From positions 1 to 12,610 of the forward strand of contig SFEL01000028.1 of assembly GCA_004557245.1 (NCBI GenBank): 12,610 bases of DNA, read 5' to 3'. Below, piece after piece: positions 5,334 to 12,610 of the stretch. A program made the position numbers and the translations under genes. Each line of letters opens with the position of its first letter. The stretch's first letter is position 1. Origin of the DNA: Clostridiales bacterium (lineage in GTDB: Bacteria; Bacillota; Clostridia; Christensenellales; CAG-138). A model generated the notes under the pieces. The model was not told where the DNA came from. It made no database searches and saw nothing but the letters and a program-made list of their open reading frames with translations.

Positions 5334-7424
5334 ATGAAGACAATCATTGCAGAAAAGCCGTCTGTGGCACGTGAGATCGCCCGTATCGTGGGCGCGACAA
5401 AGAGAGAGGAAGGATATTTCGAGGGAGGCGGCTACGCCGTGACATGGGCGTTCGGACACCTCGTGCAGCTTGCCATGCCCGACGGCTACGGCATACGCGG
5501 CTTCGTCCGTGACAACCTGCCCGTCATCCCCGACACCTTCACGCTCGTCCCCCGCCAGACCAAGACGGAGAAGGGTTACAAGCCTGACAGCGGTGTGGCG
5601 GCGCAGATAAAGGTTATCGCCACCCTGTTCAACAGGAGCGAACAAATCATCGTGGCGACCGATGCAGGGCGTGAGGGTGAGCTTATCTTCCGATACCTCT
5701 ACCATTATATCGGATGCACCACCCCGTTTGTGCGCCTTTGGATAAGCTCGCTTACCGACAAGGCTATCCGCGAGGGGCTGCGCAACCTCGAAGCGGGCGG
5801 CAAATACGACAATCTCTATCTTGCCGCCAAAGCGCGGAGCGAATCAGACTGGCTCGTGGGCATCAACGGCACGCAGGCACTCTCCATCGCCGCCGGACAC
5901 GGCACATATTCCATCGGACGGGTGCAGACACCTACATTGGCAATGGTGTGCGCACGCTATTGGGAGAACCGCCGCTTCACACCCGAAGCCTTTTGGCAGC
6001 TCCATATCGCAACGGACGGCTGCGACGAAGGAACAGTGAAGTTTTCCTCTTCCGAAAAGTGGAAAGAGAAAGAGCCTGCGACGGAACTGTATGATAAGGT
6101 GAAGTCGGCAGGCACAGCCACCGTCACGAAAGCCGAACGCAAGGAGAAGACGGAGGAAACACCGCTCCTGTACGACCTGACGACGCTCCAGAAGGAAGCC
6201 AACGCCAAGCACGGCTTCACGGCGGAACAGACGCTTGAAATCGCGCAGAAGCTCTATGAGAAGAAGCTCATCACCTATCCGCGAACCGGAAGCCGCTACA
6301 TACCCGAAGACATGTTCGCTGAAATCCCCAAGCTGCTCGCCTTCATCGGGGCTTTGCCCGAATGGAAAGGCAAGGTGCAGCCGAAAGCGCAGCCGACACG
6401 CCGCAGTGTGGACGGCGGCAAGGTGACGGACCACCACGCCCTGCTCGTCACTGGCGAGAAGCCGCTGTTCCTCTCCAAAGAGGACAGCACCATTTATCAG
6501 ATGGTTGCCGGGCGCATGATTGAGGCTTTCTCCGAGAAATGCGTCAAGGACACCGCCACCGTCACGGCGGAATGTGCCGGAGTGGAGTTCACGGTGAAAG
6601 GCAGCATCATCAGGCAAGCCGGATGGCGTGCCGTCTATGGCGGGGAGGACAAGGAAGAAACCGCCATCCCCGATTGGCGGGAAGGCGACACGCTGACGCT
6701 GAAAGGCTGCTCCATCACGGAGGGCAAGACCAAACCCAAACCGCTGCATACCGAAGCGACACTGTTGTCGGCAATGGAAACGGCGGGCAAGGACATAGAG
6801 GACGACGCATTGCGTCAGGCGTTGAAGGACTGCGGCATCGGCACGCCCGCCACCCGTGCGGCGATTATCGAAACGCTCTTCAAACGCGGCTACATGGAAC
6901 GCTGCAAGAAATCGCTTGTGCCGACAGAAAAAGGGCTTGCCCTCTACTCGGTCGTGAAGACGATGCGCATCGCCGACGTAGCCATGACGGGCGAATGGGA
7001 GAAGAATCTGGCACGCATCGAGCGCGGGGAACTGCCCGCTGACACCTTCCGCAGGGAGATAGAGGCGTACACACGTGAAATCACCTCCGAACTGCTCTCG
7101 TGCGACAAACTGTTCTCCCGCAGGGATTCCGGCTGCAAGTGTCCCAAGTGCGGGACGGGCAGCATGCAGTTCTACGGCAAGGTGGTACGCTGCGACAACG
7201 CGGAGTGCGGGCTGCCCGTGTTCCGCCTGAAGGCGAACCGCACCCTTTCCGACGACGAGATCAAAGAGCTGCTCACCGACGGGCATACGAAGCTGCTCAA
7301 AGGCTTCAAAAGCAAACAGGGCAAGAGCTTTGATGCCATAGTCGCCTTTGACGGGGACTATAACACGACTTTCGTGTTCCCCGAAAGGAAAACGAGCAGG
7401 AAATTTTCAGGACGGAAGAAATAG
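5334..7424 (+). CDS. topB: Type IA DNA topoisomerase III (CTnDOT Exc-like)
   Basis: A 696-residue topoisomerase that would pass single strands through a transient 5'-phosphotyrosine break. The TOPRIM domain starts at once (IIAEKPSVAREIA, catalytic E7) and continues with ATDAGREGELIFR (residues 108-120: D110, E114, E116). The nucleophile is Y315 in LITYPRTGSRYI. A Cys-rich zinc-ribbon-like segment near 599-632 has CKCPKC and a later CDNAEC. In place of the usual DxD of TOPRIM the sequence has D-A-G (G112), a variant I recall from other mobile-element topoisomerases III. In CTnDOT the equivalent gene is exc, last in the excision operon; its topoisomerase activity has been shown. The spacing of 59 bases after orf3 holds no clear promoter, so cotranscription is likely. 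Length and motifs indicate an intact enzyme. Confidence 0.93.
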   Translation: MKTIIAEKPSVAREIARIVGATKREEGYFEGGGYAVTWAFGHLVQLAMPDGYGIRGFVRDNLPVIPDTFTLVPRQTKTEKGYKPDSGVAAQIKVIATLFNRSEQIIVATDAGREGELIFRYLYHYIGCTTPFVRLWISSLTDKAIREGLRNLEAGGKYDNLYLAAKARSESDWLVGINGTQALSIAAGHGTYSIGRVQTPTLAMVCARYWENRRFTPEAFWQLHIATDGCDEGTVKFSSSEKWKEKEPATELYDKVKSAGTATVTKAERKEKTEETPLLYDLTTLQKEANAKHGFTAEQTLEIAQKLYEKKLITYPRTGSRYIPEDMFAEIPKLLAFIGALPEWKGKVQPKAQPTRRSVDGGKVTDHHALLVTGEKPLFLSKEDSTIYQMVAGRMIEAFSEKCVKDTATVTAECAGVEFTVKGSIIRQAGWRAVYGGEDKEETAIPDWREGDTLTLKGCSITEGKTKPKPLHTEATLLSAMETAGKDIEDDALRQALKDCGIGTPATRAAIIETLFKRGYMERCKKSLVPTEKGLALYSVVKTMRIADVAMTGEWEKNLARIERGELPADTFRREIEAYTREITSELLSCDKLFSRRDSGCKCPKCGTGSMQFYGKVVRCDNAECGLPVFRLKANRTLSDDEIKELLTDGHTKLLKGFKSKQGKSFDAIVAFDGDYNTTFVFPERKTSRKFSGRKK

Positions 7425-7427
7425 TAT

Positions 7428-7435
7428 TACCTTTG
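7428..7435 (+). promoter_or_regulatory. -7 box candidate after topB
   Basis: TACCTTTG is an exact TAnnTTTG match starting 4 bases after the topB stop. The region 20 bases upstream reads TTTTC (7404-7408), a weak -33. A transcript would start near 7441 and carry about 147 bases of leader before the DUF1896 start. Confidence 0.4.
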
Positions 7436-7483
7436 CCACTGGTTCAGAGTAATGAATTGTTCTTCGATACCGGATTACACTCA

Positions 7484-7587
7484 TACTTTGGATTTAGTGG
7501 TGGCACTCGGAGGGATACCGAGTGCCTTTTCTTTCTCCTTTCCAGACGATTATCCACGTCATTACCAATCCACTAAATTCCAAAGTA
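7484..7587 (+). promoter_or_regulatory. Structured leader of the DUF1896/methylase-helicase operon
   Basis: TACTTTGGATTTAGTGG (7484-7500) is complementary to 7570-7587 along 17 base pairs with one bulged T. The right arm abuts the DUF1896 ATG at 7588, so pairing would sequester its initiation region. The arms enclose a terminator-like hairpin (7502-7526). A small open frame starts at 7452 (MNCSSIPDYTHTLDLVVALG...), runs through the left arm, and ends at 7676 inside the next gene. AGTAATGAA is duplicated at 7448-7456 and 7584-7592 around both starts. The arrangement resembles attenuation leaders, such as the one described for tetQ in CTnDOT; that it works this way is inference. Confidence 0.45.
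7502..7530 (+). terminator. Intrinsic-terminator-like hairpin after topB
   Basis: GGCACTCGG (7502-7510) pairs perfectly with CCGAGTGCC (7518-7526) around a 7-base loop and is followed by TTTTCTTT (7527-7534). It could end the excision operon, act as an attenuator for the next operon, or both. Confidence 0.75.
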
Positions 7588-8040
7588 ATGAACAACAAGA
7601 AGAAAAACGAGGGTCAGACCGACTTTTCCTATTACGGTCTGTACCTGCTGGACTACCTCCGCACGAACAGGTTTGAACAGGCTTCCGATGATGCCTTCAT
7701 CCGGGAGCGTGCCGACCGTGCCGCCGAAACGTATGAGCGTGTGCGGCTCGAAGGCTATCCGCCCGAAGGGGCGCAGGAGTTGGCGATGGACACGCTCCTG
7801 CGGGGGCTTCGCTATTCCAAGTACGCCATCCTCCGCGAAGTCGTGGAAAACGAGTTTGCCAACGAAGTGCCGGAAAAGAAACGCGAAGCCTTCATCCGAA
7901 AGCTGCTGCCGCCTGTCGGTAATGTATTCTCCGCCTATGACCTTTCGGACGACAACTTCGCCCTGTCGCCCGAATACGACCTGCTCTACACGGAGCTGAC
8001 GGGAGCCGCCGTCCTTTATATCGACGAGTATGGCGTTTAA
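7588..8040 (+). CDS. DUF1896 family protein
   Basis: A 150-residue protein from the ATG at 7588; the frame stays open upstream to 7522, but that start lies inside the terminator hairpin and is rejected. After a Lys/Asn-rich start it has FSYYGLYLLDYLRTNRF (about residues 13-29), a helical region with ERADRAAETYERVRLEGYPPEGAQELAMDTLLRGL, and a C-terminal YDLLYTELTGAAVLYIDEYGV. This pattern I recognise as DUF1896, common in Bacteroidetes conjugative elements just ahead of a large methylase-helicase gene, exactly as here. It overlaps that gene by 11 bases, so the two are probably translationally coupled and may work together. No catalytic motif is seen; its function is unknown. Confidence 0.82.
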   Translation: MNNKKKNEGQTDFSYYGLYLLDYLRTNRFEQASDDAFIRERADRAAETYERVRLEGYPPEGAQELAMDTLLRGLRYSKYAILREVVENEFANEVPEKKREAFIRKLLPPVGNVFSAYDLSDDNFALSPEYDLLYTELTGAAVLYIDEYGV

Positions 8041-11000
8041 CCGCAAACAACGGCTGCGGGACAACATCGAGGCGATACGGACGGCATTCATCCTTGACAG
8101 GGAACGGAGGACGGCAACCGCCGAGGAACAAGCCATACTTCGGAAGTATTGCGGTTTCGGCGGATTGAAGTGCATACTGAACCCGGCAAAGGAACTGACG
8201 GATGCCGTGCATTGGGCGAAATCGGACCTCGAACTGTTTGCCCCTACGGTGGAGCTGCACAGGCTGGTGCGTGAAAACAGCAAGGACGATACGGAGTACA
8301 AGCGGTACGTGGATGCCATGAAGCAGTCCGTGCTGACCGCTTTCTACACCCCGCCGGAGATAACCGGCACTATCGCGGATGTACTGCATGAACACGGCAT
8401 ACGTCCCGATCGCGTATTGGAGCCGTCGGCGGGCGTGGGCGCATTCGTGGATGCCGTGCTGGAAAACAAGCCGGACGCGGATATCATGGCTTTCGAGAAA
8501 GACCTGATGACGGGCAAAATATTGGGATACCTGCATCCAGACCAAAAGGTAAGGGTGCAGGGATTCGAGAAGATAGAGAAGCCATTCACGGACTATTTCG
8601 ACCTTGCTATCTCGAACATCCCGTTCGGCGACGTGGCTGTGTTCGACCCGGAGTTCACGGGCAGCCAAGACCCGGCAAGGCGTTCCGCACCGAAGGCAAT
8701 ACACAACTACTTCTTCCTGAAAAGCCTTGACGCGGTGCGTGAGGGCGGCATCGTGGCGTTCATCACCTCTCAAGGGGTACTGGACGCACCGTCCAACGCG
8801 CCCATACGCGAGTATATGATGCGTAATGCCAATCTGGTGGGAGTCGCACGCCTGCCGAACAACCTCTTCACGGACAACGCGGGTACGGAAGTGGGTAGCG
8901 ACCTGATTATCCTGCAAAAGAACAGCGGCAAGAAACGGGAGCTGTACGATTATGAAGAGTTGTTCGTGCAGACGGAAAAGACACCGATAGGTAGTTTCCA
9001 GAACGGGTATGTCGGCAGCATCGGCATGATTCCCCACTCGGATCTGATAAGCGGCACAGACCCTTACGGGAAACCAGCCTATAAAGTCATGCACCGGGAC
9101 GGCATCGAGCAAATGGCGGAGGATTTGCGGGAACATATGGATATTGAGCTGTATAAGTTGGACAAAAAGCTGTATGAAATGCACAGCCTGCATCCGGCAC
9201 AGGGGAAAAGCACGGTGACAGAAACCATTTCCACACCGGTTGTCACTCCTGAGATACAGCCACGTCATGAAATGGCAGTGAAGCCCGAAGCGGCAACACC
9301 GCAGCCGGAGGAAGAAAAGTCGGAGATAGAGCCGCGCCGCCCCGATTATTCGGAGGGCGTGCAGCTCTCCCTGCTCGACCTCTGGGGCATGACGGAGGAA
9401 GTACGCAAGCAGGAAGCACCCGCCAAGAAGAAAAAGACGGCGAAAAAGGAAAGCCCGGCAAGGCGCATGCCTCCCAAACCGCAGGCGCAGGTTACGCCGA
9501 AGGTTACGACCGCACCGCCACAGCCGTCTGCCGCACCGCCGACGGAAAGCAGGGACAGCCATGAAACAAAGCCGGTGAGTGTCGCAGCCAAAGCCGATCC
9601 GGATGATATTTACGCTACTTTGGATTGGGACACCAATCCGCCCATCAACGGCTTCTATGAAATGATGATGGACCTCACGCCGGAGCGACGCAAGGAACTT
9701 CGCAGGCTGGCGGCACAGCATCAGGAGAAACGGCAGCATGTCCCGGACGTGAAAGCCGCGCCGGAGCAGGAAACACGGCAACCCGAAACACAGCCGGAAG
9801 TTGCCGCCATTCCTGTCGCTCCCGCAACGGAAGCGGCTGCAACCTCCCTTTTTCCCGAAATGGAAGCGGAAAAACCGAAAGAGGAAGCTCCCGACCTGTC
9901 GCCGCGTCCCTACCACCGCACGCCGGAAATGCACTTGCGTGAAGGCTCGTTAGTGGCTGACAGTGGGCGTCGTAACATCGGTTATCTGAAAGACATCACG
10001 CCTTACGGCGCGACATTCCAGCCGCTTGGACTGACAGGCTATCAGAAAGAGAAGGCGTTGCTGTATGTGTCGCTCCGTGACGCATACGAGCGTCTGTACC
10101 GTTATGAATCGAACAGGCGCGAGGAAAACCCGCAGTGGCGTGAGCATCTGAACACCTGCTATGACGAGTTTGTCATGCGCTACGGCAACCTCAACGCCAA
10201 GCAGAACGTGAAACTGGTGGTGATGGATGCAGGAGGACGCGACATCCTTTCGCTGGAACGTGCGGAGGACGGCAGGTTCGTCAAGGCGGACATTTTCGAG
10301 CGTCCCGTTTCCTTCTCGGTAGAGAGCCATGCCAACGTAAGCTCTCCCGAAGAGGCACTCTCCGCATCGCTCAACAAGTTCGGCACGGTCAATCTCGACT
10401 ATATGCGGGAGATAACCGACAGTACGGAGGAGGGATTGCTTGACGCCCTCAAAGGACGCATCTTCTACAACCCGCTCGTAACCGGTTACGAGATAAAGGA
10501 CAGGTTCATCGCCGGGAACGTGATAGAGAAGGCGGAACGCATCGAGGCATGGATGGGCGACAACCCCGAAAACGGGCGTATGCCGGAAGTGAAGCAGGCG
10601 TTGGAGGCTCTGAAAGAAGCCGAGCCGCCGCGCATCGCTTTTGAAGACCTCGACTTCAATTTCGGGGAACGCTGGATTCCGACGGGCGTATATGCCGCCT
10701 ACATGAGCCGTCTTTTTGACACGGACGTGAAAATCGCCTACTCCGCAAGCATGGACGAATTTTCGGTGGCGTGCGGCTACCGCACCATGAAAATCACGGA
10801 CGAGTTTTTAGTGAAGGGCTATTACCGGAACTATGACGGCATGCACCTGTTGAAACACGCCCTGCATAACACCTGCCCGGATATGATGAAGTCCATAGGA
10901 AAGGATGAACACGGAAACGACATCAAGGTACGCGACAGCGAGGGCATACAGCTCGCCAACGCCAAGATTGACGAAATCCGTAACGGGTTCTCGGAATGGC

Positions 11001-12610
11001 TGGAAGAGCAGTCGCCGCAGTTCAAGGAACGGCTGACGACGATGTACAACCGCAAGTTCAACTGTTTCGTGCGCCCGAAATATGACGGCTCACACCAGAC
11101 CTTTCCGGACCTCAACCTCAAAGGGCTGGCAAGCAGGGGTATCAAGAGCGTCTATCCGTCGCAGATGGATTGCGTCTGGATGCTCAAACAGAACGGCGGT
11201 GGCATCTGCGACCACGAAGTCGGTACAGGCAAGACGCTGATAATGTGCATTGCAGCGCATGAGATGAAGCGTCTGAACTTGGCGCACAAACCGATGATTA
11301 TCGGGCTGAAAGCCAATGTCGCGGAGATTGCCGCCACCTATCAGGCGGCATACCCGAACGCGCGGATTCTCTATGCCTCGGAGAAGGACTTTTCGACCGC
11401 CAACCGCGTGCGTTTCTTCAACAACATCAAGAACAACGACTATGATTGCGTCATCATGTCGCACGACCAGTTCGGCAAGATTCCGCAGTCGCCGGAGTTG
11501 CAGCAGCGCATCCTGCAAGCGGAGCTTGACACGGTGGAGGAAAACCTCGAAGTCTTGCGGCAGCAGGGCAAGAACGTATCGAGGGCGATGCTGAAAGGTC
11601 TGGAAAAGCGCAAGCACAACCTTGAAGCGAAGCTGGAGAAGGTGGAACACGCCATCAAGTCGCGCACGGACGACGTGGTGGACTTCAAGCAGATGGGCAT
11701 CGACCATATTTTTATTGACGAATCGCATCAATTTAAGAACTTGACTTTCAACACGCGGCATGACCGTGTGGCTGGTTTGGGCAACTCGGAAGGAAGCCAG
11801 AAAGCCCTGAATATGCTTTTTGCCATCCGCACCATACAAGAGCGCACGGGTAAGGACTTGGGGGCGACGTTCCTATCCGGCACGACCATCAGCAACTCGC
11901 TGACGGAACTGTACCTGCTCTTCAAGTACCTGCGCCCGAAGGAACTGGAACGGCAGGATATCCGGTGCTTTGACGCATGGGCGGCTATCTTCGCCAAGAA
12001 GACGACCGATTTCGAGTTCAACGTGACGAACAACGTGGTGCAGAAGGAGCGTTTCCGCTACTTCATCAAAGTGCCGGAGCTTGCCGCCTTCTACAACGAG
12101 ATAACCGACTACCGCACGGCAGAGGATGTGGGTGTGGATCGTCCGCACAAGAACGAGATACTGCACCATATACCGCCCACGCCGGAGCAGGAGGACTTCA
12201 TTCAAAAACTGATGCAGTTCGCCAAGACGGGCGACGCCACGCTGCTCGGTAGACCGCCCCTGTCGGAAACGGAAGAGAAGGCAAAGATGCTGATCGCCAC
12301 CGATTACGCACGGAAGATGGCTCTCGATATGCGCATGATAGACCCGAACTACGAAGACCACCCCGACAACAAGGCTTCCCACTGTGCCAAGACGATTGCG
12401 GAGTATTACCATAAATACGACGCGCAGAAAGGCACGCAGTTCGTGTTCTCGGATCTGGGGACGTACCAGCCGGGCGACGGGTGGAACGTGTACAGTGAGA
12501 TAAAGCGGAAGCTGACGGAGGACTACGGTATACCGCCAAGCGAGGTGCGCTTCATTCAGGAGTGCAAGACCGACAAGGCGCGGAAGGCGGTGATAGACGC
12601 CATGAACGCC
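8030..12610 (+). CDS. Adenine-methylase / SNF2-helicase fusion (partial, 3' end outside window)
   Basis: The frame opens at ATG 8030, overlapping the DUF1896 gene, and shows no stop through the last base, giving 1527 codons. The N-terminal N6-adenine methylase region has FYTPPE (residues 105-110), LEPSAGVGAF (130-139, SAM-binding motif I) and SNIPFGD (195-201), the catalytic motif with Ile where NPPF/NPPY is usual. A Pro/Ala/Glu/Lys-rich linker follows (about 400-630, with a KKKKTAKK run). The SNF2-type helicase has Walker A GTGKT (1065-1069), a DESH box (1230-1233), SGTTISNS (1283-1290), a coiled-coil-like insert between the first two (about 1160-1213), and the beginning of a second RecA lobe (QFVFSDLGT near 1470). 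Such fusions resemble phage P1 DarB and other polyvalent proteins of conjugative elements, thought to protect incoming DNA from restriction. An antirestriction or DNA-processing role here is inference. Confidence 0.88.
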   Translation, partial: MAFNRKQRLRDNIEAIRTAFILDRERRTATAEEQAILRKYCGFGGLKCILNPAKELTDAVHWAKSDLELFAPTVELHRLVRENSKDDTEYKRYVDAMKQSVLTAFYTPPEITGTIADVLHEHGIRPDRVLEPSAGVGAFVDAVLENKPDADIMAFEKDLMTGKILGYLHPDQKVRVQGFEKIEKPFTDYFDLAISNIPFGDVAVFDPEFTGSQDPARRSAPKAIHNYFFLKSLDAVREGGIVAFITSQGVLDAPSNAPIREYMMRNANLVGVARLPNNLFTDNAGTEVGSDLIILQKNSGKKRELYDYEELFVQTEKTPIGSFQNGYVGSIGMIPHSDLISGTDPYGKPAYKVMHRDGIEQMAEDLREHMDIELYKLDKKLYEMHSLHPAQGKSTVTETISTPVVTPEIQPRHEMAVKPEAATPQPEEEKSEIEPRRPDYSEGVQLSLLDLWGMTEEVRKQEAPAKKKKTAKKESPARRMPPKPQAQVTPKVTTAPPQPSAAPPTESRDSHETKPVSVAAKADPDDIYATLDWDTNPPINGFYEMMMDLTPERRKELRRLAAQHQEKRQHVPDVKAAPEQETRQPETQPEVAAIPVAPATEAAATSLFPEMEAEKPKEEAPDLSPRPYHRTPEMHLREGSLVADSGRRNIGYLKDITPYGATFQPLGLTGYQKEKALLYVSLRDAYERLYRYESNRREENPQWREHLNTCYDEFVMRYGNLNAKQNVKLVVMDAGGRDILSLERAEDGRFVKADIFERPVSFSVESHANVSSPEEALSASLNKFGTVNLDYMREITDSTEEGLLDALKGRIFYNPLVTGYEIKDRFIAGNVIEKAERIEAWMGDNPENGRMPEVKQALEALKEAEPPRIAFEDLDFNFGERWIPTGVYAAYMSRLFDTDVKIAYSASMDEFSVACGYRTMKITDEFLVKGYYRNYDGMHLLKHALHNTCPDMMKSIGKDEHGNDIKVRDSEGIQLANAKIDEIRNGFSEWLEEQSPQFKERLTTMYNRKFNCFVRPKYDGSHQTFPDLNLKGLASRGIKSVYPSQMDCVWMLKQNGGGICDHEVGTGKTLIMCIAAHEMKRLNLAHKPMIIGLKANVAEIAATYQAAYPNARILYASEKDFSTANRVRFFNNIKNNDYDCVIMSHDQFGKIPQSPELQQRILQAELDTVEENLEVLRQQGKNVSRAMLKGLEKRKHNLEAKLEKVEHAIKSRTDDVVDFKQMGIDHIFIDESHQFKNLTFNTRHDRVAGLGNSEGSQKALNMLFAIRTIQERTGKDLGATFLSGTTISNSLTELYLLFKYLRPKELERQDIRCFDAWAAIFAKKTTDFEFNVTNNVVQKERFRYFIKVPELAAFYNEITDYRTAEDVGVDRPHKNEILHHIPPTPEQEDFIQKLMQFAKTGDATLLGRPPLSETEEKAKMLIATDYARKMALDMRMIDPNYEDHPDNKASHCAKTIAEYYHKYDAQKGTQFVFSDLGTYQPGDGWNVYSEIKRKLTEDYGIPPSEVRFIQECKTDKARKAVIDAMNA

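Noticed and set aside
5844..7286. Minus-strand open frame of 480 codons
   Set aside because: Antisense shadow of the topoisomerase, whose TOPRIM and YPRT motifs fix the true frame.
7452..7676. 74-codon frame as an independent gene
   Set aside because: Only its first codons could matter as a leader peptide; the rest runs through the terminator and into the DUF1896 gene in another frame with no sign of selection. It is noted within the leader instead.
7892..9934. Minus-strand open frame of 680 codons
   Set aside because: It is antisense to the methylase-helicase, with an Arg/Phe/Leu/His-rich composition and no domain. The plus frame carries clear methylase motifs.

Overview
The window looks like the integrase end of a CTnDOT-type integrative and conjugative element (conjugative transposon) in a member of the Bacteroidales, together with a few dozen bases of host chromosome. 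The grounds are: an IntDOT-like tyrosine recombinase with the family's unusual Ser in place of the first catalytic Arg; the gene order integrase, small helix-turn-helix genes, a DUF4099/DUF3945 protein, type IA topoisomerase, DUF1896 protein, methylase-helicase; Bacteroidetes-type promoter elements (TAnnTTTG) ahead of several genes; and no obvious Shine-Dalgarno sequences.

Layout. Positions 1-51 (minus strand) are the first 17 codons of a host gene, probably pyruvate phosphate dikinase. At about 92-110 lies a sequence one base off the reverse complement of the CTnDOT core consensus GTANNTTTGC; it also contains the likely -7 promoter box of the host gene, so the element appears to sit in that promoter. 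Positions 110-424 are a non-coding end region with repeated GTTAC motifs and a compact stem-loop, ending in the integrase promoter. The integrase (425-1660) is followed by a short RhuM-like DNA-binding protein (1673-2035) and a strong bidirectional terminator (2053-2100). Two minus-strand HTH genes (2113-2421, 2453-2746) converge on that terminator. A 208-base divergent control region with a perfect interrupted palindrome separates them from the plus-strand excision operon: xis2c-like (2955), xis2d-like (3315), orf3-like DUF4099/DUF3945 (3685) and topB/exc-like topoisomerase (5334-7424).

After the topoisomerase comes a structured leader with its own promoter candidate, an intrinsic-terminator-like hairpin and a long inverted repeat whose right arm abuts the next start codon. 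It leads into a DUF1896 gene (7588-8040) and an overlapping, very large adenine-methylase/SNF2-helicase fusion (8030 to beyond 12610) of the DarB / polyvalent-protein kind.

How it works together (inference from CTnDOT biology). The integrase recombines the ends. The Xis-like HTH proteins direct excision, with expression controlled from the divergent region. The topoisomerase and DUF3945 protein accompany DNA processing. The DUF1896/methylase-helicase pair probably prepares or protects the transferred DNA. Mobilisation, transfer, regulatory (rte) and cargo genes are not in this window. No RNA genes, insertion sequences or CRISPR arrays were seen.
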